From: Streptomyces bicolor
GTDB taxonomy: Bacteria > Actinomycetota > Actinomycetes > Streptomycetales > Streptomycetaceae
DNA length: 64,000 nucleotides
Assembly: GCF_000719285.1 (NCBI RefSeq)
Contig: NZ_JOFS01000005.1
Coordinates: 434,001 to 498,000, forward strand
Direction of reading: 5' to 3'
A program made the position numbers and the translations under genes. How positions within the stretch are numbered: position 1 is the stretch's first letter; every line of letters starts with the position of its first letter. This document shows, piece by piece, positions 59,533 to 64,000 of this stretch. A model generated the notes under the pieces. The model was not told where the DNA came from. It did no database searches and saw only the letters and a program-made list of their open reading frames with translations.

Positions 59533-60217
59533 GCGCCTCCCGCACCGCCACCTCGGCCTCCGCACCGCCCTCGCCGGACGACGTGACCCGCCCGGCCTCC
59601 AGGACGTAGTACCGCTGCGCCGCCCGCATCGCGAACCCGACGTGCTGTTCGACCAGCAGCACCGACAGCCCGCCCCGGGCGGCCAGGGCGAGGATCGTCT
59701 CCTCGATCTCGGTGACCACCGACGGCTGGATGCCCTCGGTCGGCTCGTCGAGGAGCAGCAGCCGGGGCTCCGTCACCAGGGCACGGGCGATGGCGAGTTG
59801 TTGCCGCTGCCCGCCGGAGAGCAGGCCTGCGCGGCGACCCGACAGCGCGCGCAGCGCCGGGAACAGGTCCAGTGCCTCGGCGACCGATTCCCTCCCACGC
59901 TTGCGCCCGTCCGCGACCAACTGCAGGTTCTCGGCGGTCGTCAGATGCGGGAACGCCTGCTGGCCCTGCGGGACGTACGCCATCCCGCGCGCGACCCGTT
60001 CATGCGGCTTGCGGCGGGTGATGTCCTCGCCGTCGAACCGGATGGTCCCGCCGGTCGGGGTGAGCAGGCCGACTGCGGCCCGCAGCAGTGTGCTCTTGCC
60101 GGCGCCGTTGTGCCCGAGGACCGCGGCGACACCGTCCTTCGGCACCTCGACGGACACCCCGTGCAGGACGCTGCTGCGGTGGTAGCCGACGCGCACGTCG
60201 TCGATCTGGAGCATCAT
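59522..60217 (-). CDS. urtE: Urea ABC transporter ATP-binding protein UrtE
   Basis: 231-residue LivF-type ABC ATPase: Walker [12 protein letters not shown] (residues about 35-45), Q-loop [13 protein letters not shown], signature [16 protein letters not shown], Walker [15 protein letters not shown]-loop VEQHVGFA. The Q-loop variant with QGQQ fits UrtE. Last gene of the operon; start ATG 60217 overlaps the urtD stop (ATGA). Confidence 0.93.
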   Translation of the reverse strand: MMLQIDDVRVGYHRSSVLHGVSVEVPKDGVAAVLGHNGAGKSTLLRAAVGLLTPTGGTIRFDGEDITRRKPHERVARGMAYVPQGQQAFPHLTTAENLQLVADGRKRGRESVAEALDLFPALRALSGRRAGLLSGGQRQQLAIARALVTEPRLLLLDEPTEGIQPSVVTEIEETILALAARGGLSVLLVEQHVGFAMRAAQRYYVLEAGRVTSSGEGGAEAEVAVREALSV

Positions 60218-60978
60218 GCCTCCCGCACGGCCACGTCGGCGGTGGCCTCGGCGGCCGTGTGCCCGAGGTACACCTCCTGCACCTTCGGGTCCGCCTGGAC
60301 CTCGGCCACGGTGCCCTCGCTGAGCACCTTGCCCGCGTGCAGCACGCTGACGCTGCGGGCGAAGGACCGCATGAAGTCCATGTCGTGCTCGATGACGACC
60401 ACGGTCCGCTCCGCGCTGATCCGCTCCAGCAAACTGCCGGTCGCCTGGCGCTCATCGTGGCTCATGCCGGCCACCGGCTCGTCGAGGAGCAGCAGCCGCA
60501 CGTCCTGCACCAGCAGCATGCCGATCTCCAGCCACTGCTTCTGACCGTGCGCGAGCGTCCCGGCGGGGGAGTCGGCGAGGTCGGTGAGCCCGACCGTCTC
60601 CATCGCCTTGGCTACCGGTTCGGGGACGCCCTTGCGGCGCCGCAGCATGGTCCACATGCTCCGCCCCGCGCCCGCCGCGATGTCCAGGTTCTGCAGGACC
60701 GTCAACTCCTCGAAGACCGTGGCGGTCTGGAAGGTCCGGCCGATGCCCGCCCGGGCGATCCGGTGCACGCTCCGGCCGAGCAGTTCTTCGCCGCCGAACC
60801 GCACGGACCCCGCCGCTTTCACCAGCCCGGTGACCGCGTCGACGAGGGTCGTCTTGCCCGCGCCATTGGGACCGATGAGGAACCGCAGATCGCCGGGGCG
60901 GACGTCGAGGTCGACTCCGTCGACCGCGGTGAACCCGTCGAAGGACACCCGCAGTTGGCGTATTTCCAGGCCGGTCAT
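60214..60978 (-). CDS. urtD: Urea ABC transporter ATP-binding protein UrtD
   Basis: 254-residue LivG-type ABC ATPase: Walker A IGPNGAGKTTLVDAVTG (about residues 34-50), FQTATVFEELTVLQNL, signature variant LAHGQKQWLEIGMLL, Walker [15 protein letters not shown]-loop VIEHDMDFMRSF. The LAHGQKQWLEI signature is diagnostic of UrtD. ATG 60978 overlaps the urtC stop by 4 bases. Confidence 0.94.
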   Translation of the reverse strand: MTGLEIRQLRVSFDGFTAVDGVDLDVRPGDLRFLIGPNGAGKTTLVDAVTGLVKAAGSVRFGGEELLGRSVHRIARAGIGRTFQTATVFEELTVLQNLDIAAGAGRSMWTMLRRRKGVPEPVAKAMETVGLTDLADSPAGTLAHGQKQWLEIGMLLVQDVRLLLLDEPVAGMSHDERQATGSLLERISAERTVVVIEHDMDFMRSFARSVSVLHAGKVLSEGTVAEVQADPKVQEVYLGHTAAEATADVAVREA

Positions 60979-62069
60979 GCTGCTTCTCCTACGGGGATGA
61001 CGGCCGCCTTCTTCTCCGCTGCCGCTGCCGCCCTGCGTCGCCGTACGACTGTCGCCAGCGAGGCCAGACCGCCGGGCAGGAAGGCGAGCGCGACGATGAA
61101 CAGCAGCCCCTGGAAGTAGGTCCAGGCCGCTGGGAACTCCTCCGACAGTGCCGTCTTCGCCCAGGCCACCGCGATCGCGCCGAGGACCGCGCCGACCAGG
61201 CTGGCCCGGCCTCCCACCGCCGCGCCGATGACGAACTCGATCGACGGCACGATGCCGATGAGCGCGGGCGAGATGATGCCGACCGCCGGCACGAACAGCG
61301 CACCCGCGAGGCCGGCCATCCCGGCCGCGACGACGTAGGCGACCAGCTTGACGTTCGCCGGGTCGTAGCCGAGGAAGCGCACCCGCTCCTCCGAGTCCCG
61401 CACGGCGACGAGGAGTTCGCCGTAGCGGCTCTGGATGAGCTGGCGGGCGAGCGCGATGAGCAGCAGCAGTACGGCCGCGATGATGAAGTACACCGTCCGC
61501 TGGTTGACCGGGTCGTCCAGGGCGTAGCCGAAGAAGCCCTGGATGTCGGTGAGTCCGTTGGTGCCGCCGGTCGTGGCCTGCTGGCCGATCAGCCAGATGG
61601 CGAAGGCGGCGGCGAGCGCCTGGCTGAGGATCGCGAAGTACGCGCCCTTGACCCGCCGCCGGAAGATGAACGAGCCGAGCAGCGCCGCGACCGCCATCGG
61701 CAGCAGGAACGTCGCGGCCAGCGCGAACACCGGGTTCGCGAACGGCTGCCACCACCAGGGGAGTTCGGTGGCGGTGCCGTACAGCTGCATGAAGTCGGGC
61801 AGGTTGCCGGGCCCCGCGTCGGCGATTTTGAGGTGCATCGCCATGGCGTAGCCGCCGAGCCCGAAGAACACGCCCTGCCCGAGCGTCAGCAGCCCGCCCC
61901 GGCCCCAGGCCAGGCAGATGCCGACCGCGACCATCGCGACGCACAGGTACTTGGCGAGCAGCCCGAGCCGGAAGTCGGACAGGACCAGCGGGGCGACGGC
62001 GAACAGCACGACGGCCGCCCCCACGAAACCGGCCGCCGCCCGGGCCGACCGGCTCTTGAGCAGGTTCAT
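60975..62069 (-). CDS. urtC: Urea ABC transporter permease UrtC
   Basis: 364-residue LivM-type permease with about nine helices; typical pieces are GRGGLLTLGQGVFFGLGGYAMAMHL, ATTGGTNGLTDIQG and RVRFLGYDPANVKLVAYVVAA. The region LPDFMQLYG with a long periplasmic loop is usual for UrtC. ATG 62069 overlaps urtB (ATGA). Confidence 0.93.
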   Translation of the reverse strand: MNLLKSRSARAAAGFVGAAVVLFAVAPLVLSDFRLGLLAKYLCVAMVAVGICLAWGRGGLLTLGQGVFFGLGGYAMAMHLKIADAGPGNLPDFMQLYGTATELPWWWQPFANPVFALAATFLLPMAVAALLGSFIFRRRVKGAYFAILSQALAAAFAIWLIGQQATTGGTNGLTDIQGFFGYALDDPVNQRTVYFIIAAVLLLLIALARQLIQSRYGELLVAVRDSEERVRFLGYDPANVKLVAYVVAAGMAGLAGALFVPAVGIISPALIGIVPSIEFVIGAAVGGRASLVGAVLGAIAVAWAKTALSEEFPAAWTYFQGLLFIVALAFLPGGLASLATVVRRRRAAAAAEKKAAVIPVGEAA

Positions 62070-62962
62070 GCGAGACTCCTCGTCCGCAGCGTGTACAGCC
62101 CCTGGGGCCGCCACTGGAGGAACGCGACGATGCCGACGAGCACCAGCACCTTGGCGACGCTGACGGTGGTGGAGTACTCCAGCACCGACTGGAGCACCCC
62201 CAGCGCGAAGGCGACGATGACCGTGCCCTTGAGCTGTCCGATACCGCCGACCACGATCACCAGGAAGGCGTCGATGATCACGTTGGTGCCCATCGTCGGC
62301 CCGATCGGACCGACCAGCGTCAGCGCGACTCCGGCCACGCCCGCGAGCCCGGAGCCGATGAAGAAGGCCGTACGGTCCACGGTCGAGGTCGAGATGCCGG
62401 ACACCTCAGCCAGGTCGCGGTTCTGCACCACGGCCCGGATCCGGCGGCCCAGCGGCGTCAGCCGCAACGTCAGCGACAGCGCGACGACCGCCGCGACCGC
62501 CAACCCGAGAATGAACAGGCGGCTGTTGGCGACGGTGAGCGGATCGTCGCCGCCGATGAGAGTGATGTTCCCGGTGAGGATGTCGGGCGCGCGGGTTTGC
62601 ACGTTCGGCGCGCCGAAAAGGTCCCGGGCGAGTTGCTGGAGCATCAGGGAGACGCCCCAGGTGACGAGAAGTGTGTCAAGTGGCCGCAGATACAGCCGTC
62701 GTATCAGCAGCCATTCGAGAAGTGCGCCGAGGGCGCCCGAGACGAGAAAAGCGACGGGCAGAGCGACCAGCAGCGAAATTCCGGCGCTCGAAATGGACTT
62801 CTGCAGGACATACGTCGTGTAGGCGCCGGCCATGATGAACTCGCCGTGGGCCATGTTGATGACGTTCATCTGGCCGAACGTGAGCGAGAGACCGAGCGCG
62901 ATGAGCAGCAGGACGGCACCGATGCTGATGCCGGTGAAGGTCTGACCGAGGATCACGGTCAT
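62066..62962 (-). CDS. urtB: Urea ABC transporter permease UrtB
   Basis: 298-residue LivH-type permease with about eight helices. Signature segments: LTFGQMNVINMAHGEFIMAGAYTTY near residue 28, LVTWGVSLMLQQLARDLFGAPN, VQNRDLAEVSGIST and GPTMGTNVIIDAFLVIVVGGIGQLKGT near 215. ATG 62962 lies 68 bases downstream of the urtA stop; that gap shows no hairpin I can support. Confidence 0.93.
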   Translation of the reverse strand: MTVILGQTFTGISIGAVLLLIALGLSLTFGQMNVINMAHGEFIMAGAYTTYVLQKSISSAGISLLVALPVAFLVSGALGALLEWLLIRRLYLRPLDTLLVTWGVSLMLQQLARDLFGAPNVQTRAPDILTGNITLIGGDDPLTVANSRLFILGLAVAAVVALSLTLRLTPLGRRIRAVVQNRDLAEVSGISTSTVDRTAFFIGSGLAGVAGVALTLVGPIGPTMGTNVIIDAFLVIVVGGIGQLKGTVIVAFALGVLQSVLEYSTTVSVAKVLVLVGIVAFLQWRPQGLYTLRTRSLA

Positions 62963-63030
62963 GCGGCGGCTCCGGGGAGGCGGGGGGCGCGGGGACCTCG
63001 GCGTACGCGAGGCCCCCGAGAAGCGATCGG

Positions 63031-64000
63031 TCAGGACAGGCCGGAGGCCCAGGAGTAGCCCTTGAGGTACGGGTCCGGCTTGATGGGCTTGCCGGAGTCC
63101 CACACCTGCTCGATCAGTCCGTCGGAGCCGACCTTGCCGATCCGGGCGGTCTTGTAGATGTGCTGCGAGGCGCCGTCGACGGTGACCTTGCCCTCGGGCG
63201 CGTCGAAGGTGATGCCGTCCGAGGCGGCCTTCACCTTCTCCGGGTCGAAGGACTTCGCCTTCTCGACCATCGCCTTCCACAGGTAGACCGAGACGTACGC
63301 GGCCTCCATCGGGTCACTGGTCGGCTTGTCCTGGCCGTACTTCGCCTTGTAGGCCTTCACGAACTTCTCGTTCGCGGCGCCCGGGGTGGTCTGGTAGTAG
63401 TTCCAGGCCGTCAGCTGTCCGTCCAGGTACTGCGTGCCGATCGACTTGACCTCCTCCTCGGCGATCGACACCGAGACGACCGGCATGCTCTTCGCGGTGA
63501 GGCCCGCCGACTTGTACTCCTTGAAGAAGGCCACGTTCGAGTCGCCGTTGAGGGTGTTGAACACCGCGTCCGCCTTTGACGCCTTCACCTTGTTGGCGAT
63601 CGTGCTGAACTCCGTGGACCCCAGCGGCGCGTAGTCCTCGCCGAGGATCGTCATGCCGTTGGCCTTGGCGTACGCCCTGATCTCCTTGTTGGCGGTGCGC
63701 GGGAAGACGTAGTCGCTGCCGACCAGGTAGAGCTTCTTCAGTCCCTGGCTCTTGAGGTAGTCGAGGGCCGGGACGATCTGCTGGTTGGTGGTCGCGCCCG
63801 TGTAGAAGATGTACGGCGACTCCTCCAGGCCCTCGTACTGCACGGGGTAGAACAGCAGCGATCTGTTCTTCTCGAACACCGGCTTGACCGCTTTGCGGCT
63901 GGCGGAGGTCCAGCAGCCGAAGGTGGCCGCGACGCCGTCCTCCTTGATGAGCTTGGTCGCCTTCTCGGCGAAGGTCGGCCAGTCGGAGGCGCCGTCCTCG
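63031..64000 (-). CDS. urtA: Urea ABC transporter substrate-binding protein UrtA, N-terminus outside window
   Basis: The frame is open to the window edge; 322 codons plus one base are present, lacking the signal peptide and roughly the first 100 residues. Seen: [47 protein letters not shown] region, [20 protein letters not shown] and [17 protein letters not shown], all strongly conserved in UrtA, including the residues that hold urea. The five genes urtABCDE form one minus-strand operon. UrtA expression usually depends on nitrogen supply; its promoter is outside the window. Confidence 0.95.
   Translation of the reverse strand, partial: EDGASDWPTFAEKATKLIKEDGVAATFGCWTSASRKAVKPVFEKNRSLLFYPVQYEGLEESPYIFYTGATTNQQIVPALDYLKSQGLKKLYLVGSDYVFPRTANKEIRAYAKANGMTILGEDYAPLGSTEFSTIANKVKASKADAVFNTLNGDSNVAFFKEYKSAGLTAKSMPVVSVSIAEEEVKSIGTQYLDGQLTAWNYYQTTPGAANEKFVKAYKAKYGQDKPTSDPMEAAYVSVYLWKAMVEKAKSFDPEKVKAASDGITFDAPEGKVTVDGASQHIYKTARIGKVGSDGLIEQVWDSGKPIKPDPYLKGYSWASGLS

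Noticed and set aside
1..64000. CRISPR arrays, insertion sequences, prophage or integrase genes, rRNA and tRNA genes
   Set aside because: No regularly spaced repeats, transposase motifs or RNA-gene patterns were seen on reading both strands; a tRNAscan or CRISPR search was not possible.

Overview
The window is a high-GC, gene-dense stretch of a Streptomyces chromosome. The genus call rests on an NsdB-type developmental regulator, a two-domain chaplin with an LAxTG cell-wall sorting signal, an SsgA-like protein, a DUF397 protein, an SPW-repeat protein, very strong G/C third-position bias, many GTG starts and hairpin terminators without a T-tract. No rRNA, tRNA, CRISPR array, insertion sequence or prophage gene was seen. 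The genes are accessory metabolism plus a developmental block, typical of a region outside the housekeeping core.

Layout. 1-5.2 kb: the end of a phytoene-desaturase-like oxidoreductase, a DUF2795 protein, a Tat-exported serine hydrolase, and a nitronate monooxygenase/acyl-CoA synthetase pair. 5.3-10.9 kb: a small terpene locus (P450 and terpene synthase, overlapping genes) followed by a large LuxR (LAL) regulator. 11-17.5 kb: a secreted penicillin-acylase-family hydrolase, an acyl-CoA synthetase, phenylacetate-CoA ligase and an alpha/beta hydrolase. 17.5-24.2 kb: an Fe(III) ABC importer divergent from a 931-residue adenylation/carrier/membrane-acyltransferase fusion, with an iron box in the shared promoter. 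24.3-29 kb: a KhtT/KhtU-like cation/proton antiporter, small membrane or secreted proteins and an LtaS-like membrane sulfatase-fold enzyme. 29-34.9 kb: a sterol-side-chain-type catabolic block (FadD19-like, EchA19-like, DUF35 and two Ltp thiolases) in the same arrangement as mycobacterial KstR-regulon genes. 35-43.8 kb: universal stress protein, two APH-fold proteins, a GH95 fucosidase and a peptidoglycan amidase. 44-51.7 kb: development and cell surface (NsdB, PAS-SpoIIE phosphatase, SsgA-like protein, baeRF protein, secreted tripeptidyl-peptidase-like hydrolase, long chaplin). 51.8-59.5 kb: two GNAT acetyltransferases, a deaminase, a leader-peptide-preceded alpha/beta hydrolase, stress membrane proteins, an ArsR-SRPBCC fusion, and a YCII/ECF42 sigma pair. 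59.5-64 kb: the urtABCDE urea importer, cut by the window end inside urtA.

The most interesting signals are: the iron-boxed A-PCP-acyltransferase fusion; a 17-codon leader ORF with switchable hairpins in front of an alpha/beta hydrolase; a near-identical operator-like dyad upstream of two distant lipid-catabolism operons (about 2.5 kb and 30.8 kb); a terpene synthase whose metal-binding NSE triad starts with Pro instead of Asn; and several unexplained inverted repeats at promoters of developmental and cell-surface genes.
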